Shown here one piece after another: positions 16,021 to 26,279 of a stretch of DNA of 64,000 nucleotides. Position 1 is the stretch's first letter. Every line of letters begins with the position of its first letter. Location of the stretch: positions 1-64,000 of the forward strand of contig RXON01001491.1 in assembly GCA_009667805.1 (NCBI GenBank), in the 5' to 3' direction. The notes below the pieces were generated by a model. That model had not been told where the DNA came from and did no database searches. It saw only the letters and a program-made list of their open reading frames with translations. Origin of the DNA: Leptobrachium leishanense. Lineage: Eukaryota > Chordata > Amphibia > Anura > Megophryidae. A program made the position numbers and the translations under genes.

Positions 16021-16535
16021 TCAGTTAGAACACGTTTCCAGTTTAGAAATGTGCCTGCTGTGGCCTTCCTTATCTTTGTCCTTGAAGGTCCTATTTGTAC
16101 GTTCGACTATGACAGAGCTAGTTGGATTGTATGGCGGGTGTAGCTTCCATTCCACCCGTACTGTTTTTGCAAGTTGTTGACATATGAGGGCAGTGAAGGC
16201 AGGACCATTATCAGTGTTTATGTTCAAGGGAAAACCCCATCTGGGAATTATTTCCTCAATAAGGATGCGCACTACTGTGCGGGCATCCTCATGAGTGGTG
16301 GCGAACACCTCTGGCCATCTGGAAAACATATCCACAATAACCAGGGCGTATTCTTGGCATTTACCTGTTTAGGAATATAGGTGAAATCCATTTGCAGGTG
16401 TGTGAAAGGGGTGGTAGGATAGTTGAGGTGAGCCACAGAAAGGAGAACAGATGTGTTGGGGTTATTACGGAGGCAGGTCAGGCAACGGCCCACGTAAAGT
16501 TTAACCAAAGAGTTCAGGTCAGTAACGTAAAACAT
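16021..16535 (-). pseudogene. Endogenous retrovirus, integrase core (frameshifted)
   Basis: The first frame (16272-16535) shows a CLTC pair of the zinc-binding domain and the first catalytic Asp in QMDFT. The second frame (16021-16335) carries the second catalytic Asp in NTDNGPAF and the Glu in VERTNR. All three DDE residues are present, but they are split over two frames with overlap near 16272-16335, so no single intact integrase is encoded. The motifs resemble class I (gamma/epsilon-like) retroviruses. It is an old, inactive copy. Confidence 0.8.
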
Positions 16536-16963
16536 TTAAGTTCAGTCAGAGTCTGTTTACATCCTATATGTCCTACTCCATGAAATTGGACTATGTATAG
16601 TGGGGCACTAGCCTCGGATGCAGACCCTACCTGATTTCATGTACAGACCTGAAATAGGATCAAGTGTAGATCACGGGTGTAGACCAGTCATCTATCTCGT
16701 CTGGTGTAGCGTAAGCCTGTAGGGTGGAAAGGAGGAGGGTAGCATCTGGCAGGGGTGGGGAGAGCATGGGCATGACAACAGTGGCAGGTGACTGGGCAGC
16801 AGCTATCTTCGCTTGTCTGTCGGCAAATGCATTACCAATGTTGATAGTGTCCGTGCTAGAGTGTGTGCCCTGCAGTGTATTATGGCTACCGCTGATGGGA
16901 GGAGGAGTGCCGAGAGCAGAGATTTAACAAGGGTTGAATGGGAAATTGATTTACCATCAGCGG
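16536..16963 (-). other. Degenerate pol segment between RNase H and integrase
   Basis: This lies in the position of the RNase H C-terminus and the start of integrase. The frames are short and broken (16803-17009 minus among them) with only faint similarity, as expected of a decayed pol. Confidence 0.45.
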
Positions 16964-17602
16964 CTACAAAGCCGCATCTCGTCCAAATGACCCCATGATC
17001 ATGCACCACCCCATATGCATATTTAGAGTCTGTGTAAATGGTAACCCGTTTTCCTGCAAATAGGTGACAGGCCCGGTGAGGGCAATGAGTTTGGCGGCCT
17101 GCGCGGATTGGTAGGGTATTGATTTGGCTTCCAGGACGGAATCCGGGAGGGACACAATAGCATAACCAGCCAGGTATGTGGAGTCATTGGGGCGGTTGCA
17201 GGAGCCATCCACAAAGACCACAGTGGAATCAGGGATTGGGGTGGACAGCATGTCTGGACGGGGAGACGTATCTTCATTTATGGTGGATGCACAGTCATGA
17301 ACTGGGGGGACCTCATCCTGGTCCCCCTTAAGACCCAGGAGGGCATATAAATTAGGAGCGGGACCCACAGCGGGGGATGAGTACTGGATCTGGAGGGTGG
17401 GGCTGTACATCAGAATGACCTCATATCCACTGAGCCTCTGGGCTGACATGTGTTGAGTGTGGAGTGTTTTCAACAGAGTAGCAACATTATGTGGGGTGTG
17501 CAATATTGTCTCATGTCCCAGAGTGAAGGGTGTAGCCATTTCAACAATCATAGCGCATGCAGCCAGTGTGCATAGACAAGCAGGCATGCCTTGGACCTGC
17601 AT
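16964..17602 (-). pseudogene. Endogenous retrovirus, RT connection and RNase H
   Basis: A 212-codon minus-strand frame covers the tail of reverse transcriptase and the RNase H domain. The first RNase H acidic residue lies in VFVDGSC (about residues 129-135). In the next conserved block the usual Glu is replaced by Lys (AKLIAL), which would abolish catalysis. It is separated from the RT piece to the right by a frame change. Confidence 0.7.
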
Positions 17603-17607
17603 TGGGA

Positions 17608-18065
17608 CTACTTTGGGAAAAAAGCAACAGGGCGAAGGCCTACGCCGTGACCCTGACCTAGGACTCCCACCATGGTTTTACAATTGTCCCTGGCATACAA
17701 ATGGAACAGCTTGCCGTAGTCTGGGATGCCAAGCCCTGGGCTGGTGACCATAGCACATTTATCAGACCATTTGAGTATATCTTGAGATTCGCCCATAGTG
17801 GCTTGTCGCAGAATGTTGTCATAGTGGGAACAGTCAGGAATCCATTGTCGGCAGTAACCAATCATACCGAGGAAGGTGAGCAAATCCTTCCGTGTGTGGG
17901 GGCGGACCAGACCCACTAGAGCCACAGCTCTCTTCTGACTGACCCTTCGTTCCCCCTGCCTCAACACAAATCCTAGATATTGTACAGTTTCTTGACACCA
18001 TTGTAATTTCTTTTTAGACACTTTGTGCCCACATTTGTGCAACCATTTCAACAGACTAACACCAT
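17608..18065 (-). pseudogene. Endogenous retrovirus, reverse transcriptase C-terminal part
   Basis: The minus-strand frame (17608-18051, with similarity extending to about 18065) resembles the RT thumb region of class I retroviruses. It has a VSKKKLQ start, YLGFVLRQG, and LTFLGMIGYCRQWIPD. The RT active-site aspartates, protease and gag are absent; sequence to the right of about 18065 is unrelated. The element is therefore truncated at its 5' side. No LTR could be assigned with confidence. Confidence 0.75.
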
Positions 18066-18837
18066 TAAGGCCAAAAAATCATTGCCTTCGTGGCAGAATT
18101 ATCAGCGATCCTTGCTAACACTGGTACCATCGATCCAGCCAGATAACACTGGCAACTGCAAAGCACCACCAGCATTGCCCAGAAATAGCGGCCGGCCCCA
18201 CGTGGCTAAGCTAGCGCGACCACACGCTGCTCTCTTTATAGCAGATAGCAGGCCGAGAGGATCTGCAAACCAGGAGGCACCTGTGTTTGGCCGCACAAAC
18301 CACCACACAGACCCCCTAACCTACAGACCCTCCCCCTCTATCGCCTCTCCACGTGCCAGGGCCGCATATTTCAACGCCACCAAAAATGAGGACTCTCATT
18401 TTCCGCCACCAATAAAAGACCATGACCCTTTCACTTACCTTACCCAAGGTTCTTTATCTCACCTTCGGCGCCGCCAACGAAAATGTTGCTCCCCGCCTCA
18501 GACAAATGGACCCCTCTTCCTTGTTGGTGCTGGAATAAATCCACTTTTGATTTAATACATATCCTCCTAATGCCCACTTTAGTGAGGCTGACCTAGGTTC
18601 ACTCCCCTCTTTGTGCCCACAGCGTGAATAGCCACCCAGCGCACATAGGAGTGTCCCAGGATCCATATGGTCTTGGCCCGTTATGAAAGAAACCCAAAAA
18701 CAGAAGCTATTAAAGCCCAAAATACATACCAACTTTTATAGCAACTGAAACTAACCAAACCTTAATATAGAAATATTTCTAGGCGGCCTCACATAACGCC
18801 TATTCGCATCCGACTTTCATCTCCACATGTTTTAATA
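18066..18837. other. Unassigned interspersed-repeat sequence
   Basis: A plus-strand frame of 176 codons (18025-18555) has no family resemblance. An AATAAA lies near 18411. The stretch 18518-18553 (ttggtgctggaataaatcc) is repeated in inverted form at 24578-24613 next to a hammerhead-like motif, so this part is probably Penelope-like debris. Confidence 0.4.
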
Positions 18838-19171
18838 TATAGAGAAATATAAAATGTCGGCAGAGAAGAACCTGTCGGCCCATCTAGTCTGCCCAATTAC
18901 ATGGATACTTTACCTGGATTTATCTTTTGTTTAGGATAAGCGTATGCCTATCCCATGCCTGCTTAAATTCAATCACTGTTATGGCCTCTACCACTTCTAC
19001 TGGAAGACTGTTCCATGTATCCACCACCCTCTCAGTAAAATAATGCTTCCTGATGTTACTTTTAAACCTTTGCCCCTCTAATCTAATACTATGTCCTCTT
19101 GTCTTGCTCCTTAGGGTAACCAAATTGCGCTGCCGTGGTGGCTGTACCCATTCTGAGAGAATGCGGGGCAA
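18838..19171 (-). mobile_element. CR1-clade LINE fragment: ORF2 3' end and 3' UTR
   Basis: The minus-strand frame 18920-19171 ends with WNSLPVEVVEA and EFKQAWD, the conserved C-terminal tail of CR1-group LINE ORF2. It is followed by a 3' UTR (left of 18950) with gggcagactagatgggccg on the minus strand. It represents a different subfamily from the LINE at 20530. Confidence 0.8.
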
Positions 19172-19689
19172 TGCAATCCCCTTTCCATCCCAGCAACATT
19201 ACAGCCTTTTCCAAAGCCGCTTTGAATTGAAACCTGGACAAATTGGTTCCATCCTCATGCCTCAAAAAACATATGGCTGTTTGCGGGAGCCGCCTCCAAA
19301 TAACCTCTTACACATAACACCGGGCATGCCTCCGCTTAACCTCTGTATTACGCTCCAGTCTTTGTATAGAATACACCCCCCTCTAAGTAATGGATTCCTT
19401 TTGTTTACAAATGCTTCCGTCAGACCCTCCCCTCCCCCAGCAACCGAGGTCAGCCAGCTCACGGTTATCTGATCCATTGTTCCTAGCTGAGTGTGATTAC
19501 ATTGTCTCTGCACCTTTCCTCTGTGTGTGTGTGTGTCCCTTGCAAAATGTAAATAAACGCAGTCTCCATTTTGAGTTGAAAAAAGCAAGGATCTTATGTA
19601 CGTTATTGCCCGCATTCTGGGCCAGAAGCAGTACTTCTGCGGAATACTGACTTCAAGGGGAGCAGTCTGCACGTGGACAGGAACCCCCA
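19172..19689. other. Unassigned, possibly LTR-like
   Basis: It contains a (TG)n run near 19519-19534 followed by an AATAAA (about 19551) on the plus strand, as in an LTR R region. No boundaries could be set. Confidence 0.3.
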
Positions 19690-19900
19690 CGTTACAGCCT
19701 CGTTCCCCGACTGCCCTCTGGGTTAAGCTAAATGGGGACTTCTCCAAAGGACCAGCCATTCTACCTAACAGCACCTCCTTCCCCCACTTTTCTCTCAAGA
19801 TTTCTGCCAGTTCATATGCTGATTTCAACTGCTTTACTTTCCTACCCCCCTTCGCTTCACCCCTAATCAGTATCTTGAAGCCTTCCTTAAAAAACCCTTA
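19690..19900 (-). pseudogene. DIRS-like retrotransposon fragment (RT N-terminal end)
   Basis: The minus-strand frame contains SAYELAEIL, a Lys/Glu-rich link, and LGRMAGPLEKSPF. This resembles the block just ahead of the reverse transcriptase in DIRS/YR retroelements (pattern LGR.AGPF..PPF). The downstream RT motifs are missing or out of frame. A short fragment, so assignment is moderate. Confidence 0.45.
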
Positions 19901-19921
19901 CTCCATTCTCCTTAACCTCCA

Positions 19922-20300
19922 TCTTATTTATTTATTTATTTTATTTATAAAGGGTTTTACCAGGAAGGATACATTGAGATTTCTCTCGTTTTCAAGTATG
20001 TCCTGGGTTCAAGAACATTGAAATGTTACAGTTACAGAAATACAAAGTAATACAATGCAAGATATTAAAAAACAACACAAATATACAGATTAACAGAAAA
20101 TAAATATGTAGGAAATAGTCACTATGTTACATGTTTACAGGCGCATTCTGTATTGAGGTATGTTAGTAAGGACCTCATGAGTGACTTTAGACTGGGGGAG
20201 GACTTGATGGCGTCTGGGAGGTTATTCCATATTTGTGGTGCTCTGTAGGAAAATGAGGACTGAGCCACTGTTTTAAGACTCACCAACCCTGGAATCCTTT
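19922..20300. mobile_element. Dispersed interspersed repeat with TTTA-rich end
   Basis: It starts with a (TTTA)n run (19922-19945), then 'ttttaccaggaaggatac' and 'cgttttcaagtatgtcctgg'. I recognise this as a common amphibian interspersed-repeat theme. The (TTTA)n tail suggests a retroposon copied in minus orientation. The family name is not known to me. Confidence 0.5.
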
Positions 20301-20529
20301 ACCAATAGTACGAGGCTACACATGTGAAAGTCTTTAACCCACGTCCACCAATGAAACGGTTTCTTGCTTAGTATATTAATCTATAGGCCCGAAGTTAAGT
20401 CAATTTACCCAAACTAATGAAACATCATTTGCTAACATACAAAATCACTGTTTAGTTGATACGCCTCTTCAGAAATTATAAACAGCATTAATAAATTCCA
20501 AGAACCCATGTTATGGGAATAAACAGGGA
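20301..20529. other. AT-rich spacer before the CR1 LINE
   Basis: No recognised feature. Confidence 0.3.
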
Positions 20530-20538
20530 AGTCAACTA

Positions 20539-21891
20539 TTGGTTGGCATATGCTATAAACCACCTAATATAGATAATGATGAGGAAGAACAACTGTTAGA
20601 GCAAATTAGGAAGGCTGCACATCATGGTAGCACTTTAATTATTGGAGATTTTAATTACCCGGACATTAATTGGGATAGTGGGACTAGTAATTCAGCAAAG
20701 GGAATCCGGTTTCTGAACATTTTAAATGATACCTTCATGACACAACTGGTAGAAACACCAACTAGAGAGGATAACTGTCTGGACCTGGTTATAACAAATA
20801 ATGTGGATCTTTTCTCAAATATTAATGTAAAAGAACAGTTGGGAAATAGCGACCATAACATGGTGACTTTTGAAATAAACTCAAAAAAACACATTCATAG
20901 GGGGCATGCTAAAATATATAATTTTAAAAAGGCCAACTTTATTAAAATAAAGGAAGCTCTCAATGTCATTGACTGGCAGAAACTCTTTCACGGGAAAAAC
21001 ACTGAGGATAAGTGGAATATCTTTAAACTAACACTAGAAAATTACACGTCACAATATATTCCACTGGTTAATAAATATAAAAGAAACAGACTGAAACCAA
21101 TGTGGCTTAGTAGGAAGGTAACTAAGGAAATGAAAAATAAAAAGAAGGCATTTAAAGCTTTTAAAGTTGATAAATCTGAGGCATCCTATAAAGCATATAG
21201 GGCAGCCAATAAAGCATGTAAAAATGCGATTAGATGGGCTAAACTAGAAAATGAAAAAGAAATAGCCAAAGAGAGCAAGACCAACCCTAAAAGATTCTTT
21301 AGGTACATAAATTCTAAAAAACCCAAGAGTGAAAATGTAGGTTCACTAAAATCTGAGTCAGGGTTATTGTTAACTGAAGATCAGGATAAAGCAGAAATTT
21401 TAAATGATTATTTTTCTTCAGTATTTATCAAAGAGAAACCTATAACAGGAGACATGAAATTCATTAATAAAAACTTACTAATACAAAGTGACTGGTTGAC
21501 TCAGGACAAGGTTTTGCAGCAATTAAACAATGTGAATGTGAATAAAGCCCCAGGGCCAGATGGAATTCACCCGCGAGTACTAAGAGAGCTATGTGTTGAA
21601 ATATGTAAACCTCTGTTCTTAATCTTTCAAGATTCTTTTCTTTCAGGAATAGTACCAGAGGATTGGAGAAAAGCTGACGTGGTCCCTATATTTAAGAAAG
21701 GTTTAAAATTTGTGCCTGGGAATTATAGACCTGTGAGCTTAACATCTGTGGCTGGGAAAGTATTTGAGGGGTTACTAAGGGATAATATTCAGGAATTTAT
21801 TGGGAGGTATAATGTAATTGGCAAAAATCAGCATGGTTTCATGAAACACAGATCATGTCAGACTAACCTAATTACGTTCTATGAGGAAGTA
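20539..21891 (+). pseudogene. CR1 ORF2, part 1: endonuclease and RT N-terminal region
   Basis: About 450 codons in one frame. The endonuclease part shows VGICYKPP, IIGDFNYPDINW, and the GNSDHNMVTF block with its catalytic His. After a Lys-rich linker comes the RT start, with NKAPGPDGIHPRVL, DWRKADVVPIFKKG and NYRPVSLTSVAGKV. The first third of the endonuclease is missing, consistent with 5' truncation. No clean start codon exists (the frame opens at a TTG). It continues, in frame, at 23200 once the inserted transposon and one TA copy are disregarded. Confidence 0.88.
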
Positions 21892-21969
21892 CCGTATTTT
21901 TCGCTCCATAAGACGCACTTTTTCCCCCCAAAAAAGTGGGGGGAAAAGTGGGTGCGTCTTATGGAGCGA

Positions 21970-22202
21970 ATATGGCCCAGCAGCTCGTGGATGTGCCTCC
22001 GCTCACCTGCCGCCGCCGCGTTCGTCTCCCTCTGAGCATGCGTCCGGCGGCAGGAAGCTTGGGCACTCGCCTGGGGGAGCGATCACGTGGCTCCCCCAGG
22101 CGAGTGCCCAAGCTTCCTGCCGCCGGACGCATGCTCAGAGGGAGACGAACGCGGCGGCGGCGGCAGGTGAGCGGAGGCACATCCACGAGCTGCTGGGCCA
22201 TA
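21970..22202. repeat. GC-rich near-perfect palindrome, arms about 110 bp
   Basis: The left arm 21970-22079 and right arm 22091-22202 are complementary around a loop (gatcacgtgg, 22081-22090). Matching words include gcgttcgtctccctctgagc and its complement. Confidence 0.92.
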
Positions 22203-22203
22203 T

Positions 22204-23090
22204 CCATATGTGAGCTGGGGCATTATCAATGTGTGAGCTGGCTGGGGCAAATCCATGTGTGAGCTGGCTGGGGCAAATCCATGTGTGAGCTGATGGGGCA
22301 AATCCATGTGTGAGCTGGCTGGGGCAAATCCATGTGTGAGCTGGCTGGGGCAAATCCATGTGTGAGCTGGCTGGGGCAAATCCATGTGTGAGCTGGCTGG
22401 GGCAAATCCATGTGTGAGCTGGCTGGGGCAAATCCATGTGTGAGCTGGCTGGGGCAAATCCATGTGTGAGCTGGCTGGGGCAAATCCATGTGTGAGCTGG
22501 CTGGGGCAAATCCATGTGTGAGCTGGCTGGGGCAAATCCATGTGAGAGCTGGCTGGGGCAAATCCATGTGAGAGCTGGCTGGGGCAAATCCATGTGTGAG
22601 CTGGCTGGGGCAAATCCATGTGTGAGCTGGCTGGGGCAATCCATGTGTGAGCTGGCTGGGGCAAATCCATGTGTGAGCTGGCTGGGGCAAATCCATGTGT
22701 GAGCTGGCTGGGGCAAATCCATGTGTGAGCTGGCTGGGGCAAATCCATGTGTGAGCTGGCTGGGGCAAATCCATGTGTGAGCTGGCTGGGGCAAATCCAT
22801 GTGAGAGCTGATGGGGCAAATCCATGTGTGAGCTGGCTGGGGCAAATCCATGTGAGAGCTGGCTGGGGCAAATCCATGTGTGAGCTGGCTGGGGCAAATC
22901 CATGTGAGAGCTGGCTGGGGCAAATCCATGTGAGAGCTGGCTGGGGCAAATCCATGTGAGAGCTGGCTGGGGCAAATCCATGTGAGAGCTGGCTGAGGCA
23001 AATCCATGTGAGAGCTGGCTGGGGCAAATCCATGTGTGAGCTAAGGCATATCCACGTGTGAGCTAAGGCATATCCACGAGCTGGGGCAAT
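22204..23090. repeat. 26-bp minisatellite (gagctggctggggcaaatcc)
   Basis: About 33 units of 'gagctggctggggcaaatcc' plus 'atgtgt' or 'atgaga', with slightly different edge units (ctaaggcatatccacg). The long minus-strand ORFs with SHMDLPQPA repeats come from this array. Related units occur at 49160-49790 and 51340-52745. Confidence 0.96.
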
Positions 23091-23199
23091 ATCCATTATT
23101 ACACTATTTCATTCAGAATATTTATTTTCCGGTTTTCCTCCTCTAAAAACTAGGTGCGTCTTATGGTCAGGTGCGTCTTATGGAGCGAAAAATACGGTA

Positions 23200-24315
23200 A
23201 GTAGAAGTATAGATCAGGGGGTCGCAGTGGATGTGATTTACTTAGATTTTGCCAAAGCTTTCGACACAGTTCCACACAAAAGGTTACTACTTAAATTAAG
23301 AAAAAATGGTCTAGATGAAAATACTTGTTCTTGGATAGAAAACTGGCTAAAAGATAGGGTACAGAGAGTGGTCATAAATGGTACATTTTCAAGATGGACA
23401 CCAGTGGTAAGTGGTGTCCCTCAGGGGTCTGTTATAGGACCAATACTATTCAATTTATTTATAAATGACCTTGAGATAGGCATTGAAAGTCATGTATCAG
23501 TGTTTGCAGATGACACAAAGCTAGGAAAAGTAATACAATGTGAGCAGGATGTTACTTCGCTGCAGAGGGATTTAGATAAATTGGGGGACTGGGCACTTAA
23601 ATGGCAGATGAAATTTAATCTAGATAAATGTAAAGTTATGCACTTTGGAGTGAAGAACACACAAGCAATTTATACCCTAAATGGTACGGAGTTAGGGAAA
23701 TCCAAGCAGGAGAAGGATTTGGGAATAATCATAGACTTCAAACTAAGTAACAATGTGCAATGTCAAACAGCAGCCGCCAAGGCCAGCAAAGTACTGGCAT
23801 GCATTAAAAGGGGGGTTCACTCACGGGATGAAAACATAATTTTGCCTCTGTATAAATCAATGGTCAGGCCGCACCTTGAATATGCCGTGCAATTTTGGGC
23901 ACCTGTCGTAAAAAAAGATATTATATCGTTAGAAAAAGTGCAGAGACGCGCAACTAAATTAATAAGGGGGATGGAAGGGTTAAGTTATGAGGAAAGACTA
24001 ACAAGCTTAAACCTGTTTAGTTTAGAGAAAATGCGCCTTAGAGGGGATCTGATAACCTTATATAAATATATACGGGGCCATTATCAACCATTGTCTGATA
24101 ACCTATTCATTAACAGGACTATACATAGGACAAGGGGTCATCCATTTAGACTGGAAGAAAGAAAATTTAGCTTAAAGCATAGGAAGGGTTATTTTACGGT
24201 GAGAACAATAAAGCTGTGGAATTCTCTGCCTGTTGAGGTGGTTGGGTCAGAGTCTGTACAGACTTTTAAAAAACGACTGGATGACTTCCTGCAGACACAG
24301 AATATTAAGGGTTAA
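23200..24315 (+). pseudogene. CR1 ORF2, part 2: RT catalytic and C-terminal region
   Basis: The frame resumes directly after the transposon. It contains YLDFAKAFDTVPH, SGVPQGSVIGPILF, the catalytic FADDTK motif, KCKVMHFG and EKDLGI, then the CR1 C-terminal domain through RTIKLWNSLPVEVV to the stop at 24315. Together with part 1 the frame is about 822 codons with no internal stop apart from the insertion, so this LINE copy is fairly young and the transposon landed in it later. CR1 ORF2 proteins are usually longer at the N-terminus. Confidence 0.9.
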
Positions 24316-24590
24316 GCAGCGACTGGATGACTTTCTGCAGACACAGAATATTAAGGGTTATAATATTTAATATGTGGGTAAAAGCTTCTTGATCCAAGGA
24401 GAAATCTGACGCCATTCTGGGGTCAAGAAGGAATTTTTTCCCAGTATGTTGCATATTGGCGAGCGCTTCAGACTGGGTTTTTTGCCTTCTTTTGGATCAA
24501 CAGCAGTAGGTTATGTGGGAGAGGCTGAACCCGATGGATGCATGTCTTTTTTCAGCCTATATAACTATGTAACTATGTATTAAATCAAAA

Positions 24591-25021
24591 GTGGATTTAT
24601 TCCAGCACCAACAAGGACGACGTTTCGATCAGAACTGGTCTTTGTCAAGTCTTCAGACATTATAACAGACACATTTTAGATGTGTATTTGGTTAGTAATT
24701 GTTATATTCATAAGTCTGCCAGAAACCATCTGGATTAATTTAGTTGCGCAAATGTAAATTTAAGCAGATTATACAGTTGCTGCTGCAGCACTTCCTCATT
24801 GACAGCAGACCATGTGACTTTTTGAGGTTTAAGATGGCTGCCAGCCATGCGGTCACTGATTACCTATGTTTATAAGATCATACAGACTATACAAATAATA
24901 AGGTTTGATCAAGTATTACAAAGTGAAGCAAATATCAACGAGCATATTCTAGCTAACAATGCCAATCACTACAACGGGTAAATTAGTGCGTATTTAACCA
25001 AATAGATTACACACACATATA
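24591..25021 (-). mobile_element. Probable Penelope-like element fragment
   Basis: It starts with the block 24578-24613 (ggatttattccagcaccaac), shared in inverted form with 18518-18553, followed by a hammerhead-like motif (24615-24655) on the minus strand. The rest is AT-rich and is related to a diverged copy at about 26880-27100. No reverse transcriptase is present. Assignment is by the ribozyme motif and known Penelope architecture. Confidence 0.45.
24615..24655 (-). ncRNA. Degenerate hammerhead-ribozyme-like motif
   Basis: On the minus strand it has TGACAA (for the TGANGA box), a hairpin GACCAG/CTGATC as stem II, then GAAACG. The order matches a hammerhead core, but the CTGANGA box is altered (TTGACAA), so activity is unlikely. 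Confidence 0.5.
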
Positions 25022-25880
25022 CAGGGTTATCCAAAGAGATTCAAAAAGTCACAGCACGTTCGGTGACTTTTCGTTCTCTTCAATTCGGTTCCTTTTGCCG
25101 ATTGCATTTCAGTGACCCTGCGGTGTATTCAGCAAACAGCACAGGGTCCCCGAATTGCAGGGAAAAGCTGCCGAAAACCTGAGAAAACTAACCGAATGCA
25201 CGCTGAAAACAAGCAAAAACATCTGGATTAACCTTCGAAGAAGCCGAACAGGAACCGAGAAGCAGCTGTGATGTAGAGGAGGCAGTGAATAAATTAGCAA
25301 AACCATTTGTATGAATCTGGGAAAATGAAACGCTGTTTGCAAAGAAACTACTGAGCGAAAATGTCTGAAATTTTCACAGGAGGTCCAGGGAATGATAATA
25401 AAGAGGACTGTTACAAAAATAAGTAAACTGAAAAAAAAAAATCGGACTTTGAAAAAAAAAAAAAAACAGACAAATGCTTAAAGTATCCTAAAAAATCTAT
25501 AAATAAAGAGACTTTTTGCTGCAGAATTTTATAATGAACGGTTTATTAGATATTGGATTAAAACGGGAATATTTTTAACATTGAAGCCTATGGGATTCTC
25601 CTGAATTAACCTGCCGAATTAAATCACCGAATGGCAGGGCATTAGGGGAACCTTTCACTGCTGGTTTGTGTTCTCTGAATAGACGAAGCAGTGCTTCTCT
25701 ATGGGGATTCACTGCCCTCGAACAGGCACCGAACTGGCACCGTATGTTCAGGCAATTCGCTAGGATTTGGCGAATTGCCTGCTCTCTGCCTAGCCGAATG
25801 GTCAGGAAAGGTAACCGTACGCTGATTTTCAGCATTCAGTTACCTTTCTCAAGCAATTCGGATCTCTTTGGATAACCCTG
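25022..25880. mobile_element. Palindromic MITE, copy 2 (859 bp), inverted relative to copy 1
   Basis: Same ends (cagggttatccaaagagat / atctctttggataaccctg) and the same interior as 14069-14931, but in reverse orientation and flanked by ATA on both sides. The conserved interior and frame-free sequence confirm a non-autonomous element. Confidence 0.85.
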
Positions 25881-25913
25881 ATAGTATATTATCAACATAG
25901 CGACAAATTCACA

Positions 25914-26279
25914 GAATTAATACACTTAATACTTATCCACTCCCAGGCTTTCTTATGATGATGGTACGAGTGGGAAAGATGTGGGAGTTGCTGCTCATGT
26001 TTCCTCCATTTCGGACATAAGTCTCTCCTCTCCCTCAATAAAGACAAAGGTAGCGTTCTGAAATAATTATTTACTCAACTGTAGCAAGTGCGCAAAAAAG
26101 ATTGTACATTACTGCTGTGTCACTTCAAAAATTGCCTCAATTAGTATAGCGAACTTAAATACAGTATACAAATTGATTTATTCATTAACTTATTGCTTAG
26201 CTCTTGGGGTTACTTTATTTATTCCAACTACACACAGGTGAGACAACCCCCCTCCCTTCCAGAACACATTACAGATAAC
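25914..26279. repeat. Dispersed repeat, copy B (366 bp)
   Basis: Direct-orientation partner of 13269-13632, with about 13 differences. It sits 34 bp right of MITE copy 2. Confidence 0.75.

Larger units (their letters stand above)
21892..23197. mobile_element. TA-flanked DNA transposon (CCGTATTTTTCGC family) carrying a minisatellite
   Basis: Terminal inverted repeats are ccgtatttttcgctccataa on the left and ttatggagcgaaaaatacgg on the right, flanked by TA on both sides (21890-21891 and 23198-23199). Removing the element and one TA restores the CR1 frame. TA duplication suggests a Tc1/mariner-type mobiliser. There is no transposase. Inside are a 230-bp GC-rich palindrome (21970-22202) and a 26-bp minisatellite (22204-23090). 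Confidence 0.88.
20530..24590 (+). mobile_element. CR1-clade LINE, 5'-truncated, interrupted by a DNA transposon
   Basis: The element carries the ORF2 endonuclease (from VGICYKPP onward), reverse transcriptase and a 3' UTR ending near 24590 with an 8-nt tail repeat (aactatgt, 24565-24583), typical of CR1-group elements. It is split at 21891 by a 1306-bp transposon with TA target duplication. The final ORF2 codons and following bases (about 24277-24317) are duplicated in tandem at 24319-24360. Fragments related to it lie at 18838, 53030 and 62682. Confidence 0.9.

Noticed and set aside
18025..18555. 176-codon plus-strand ORF
   Set aside because: It starts in retroviral pol debris and ends in Penelope-like sequence; composition is Pro/Ser/His-rich without a domain.
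22083..23096. 337-codon repeat-protein ORF (SHMDLPQPA units)
   Set aside because: It arises from the 26-bp minisatellite within a transposon; other frames are open too.
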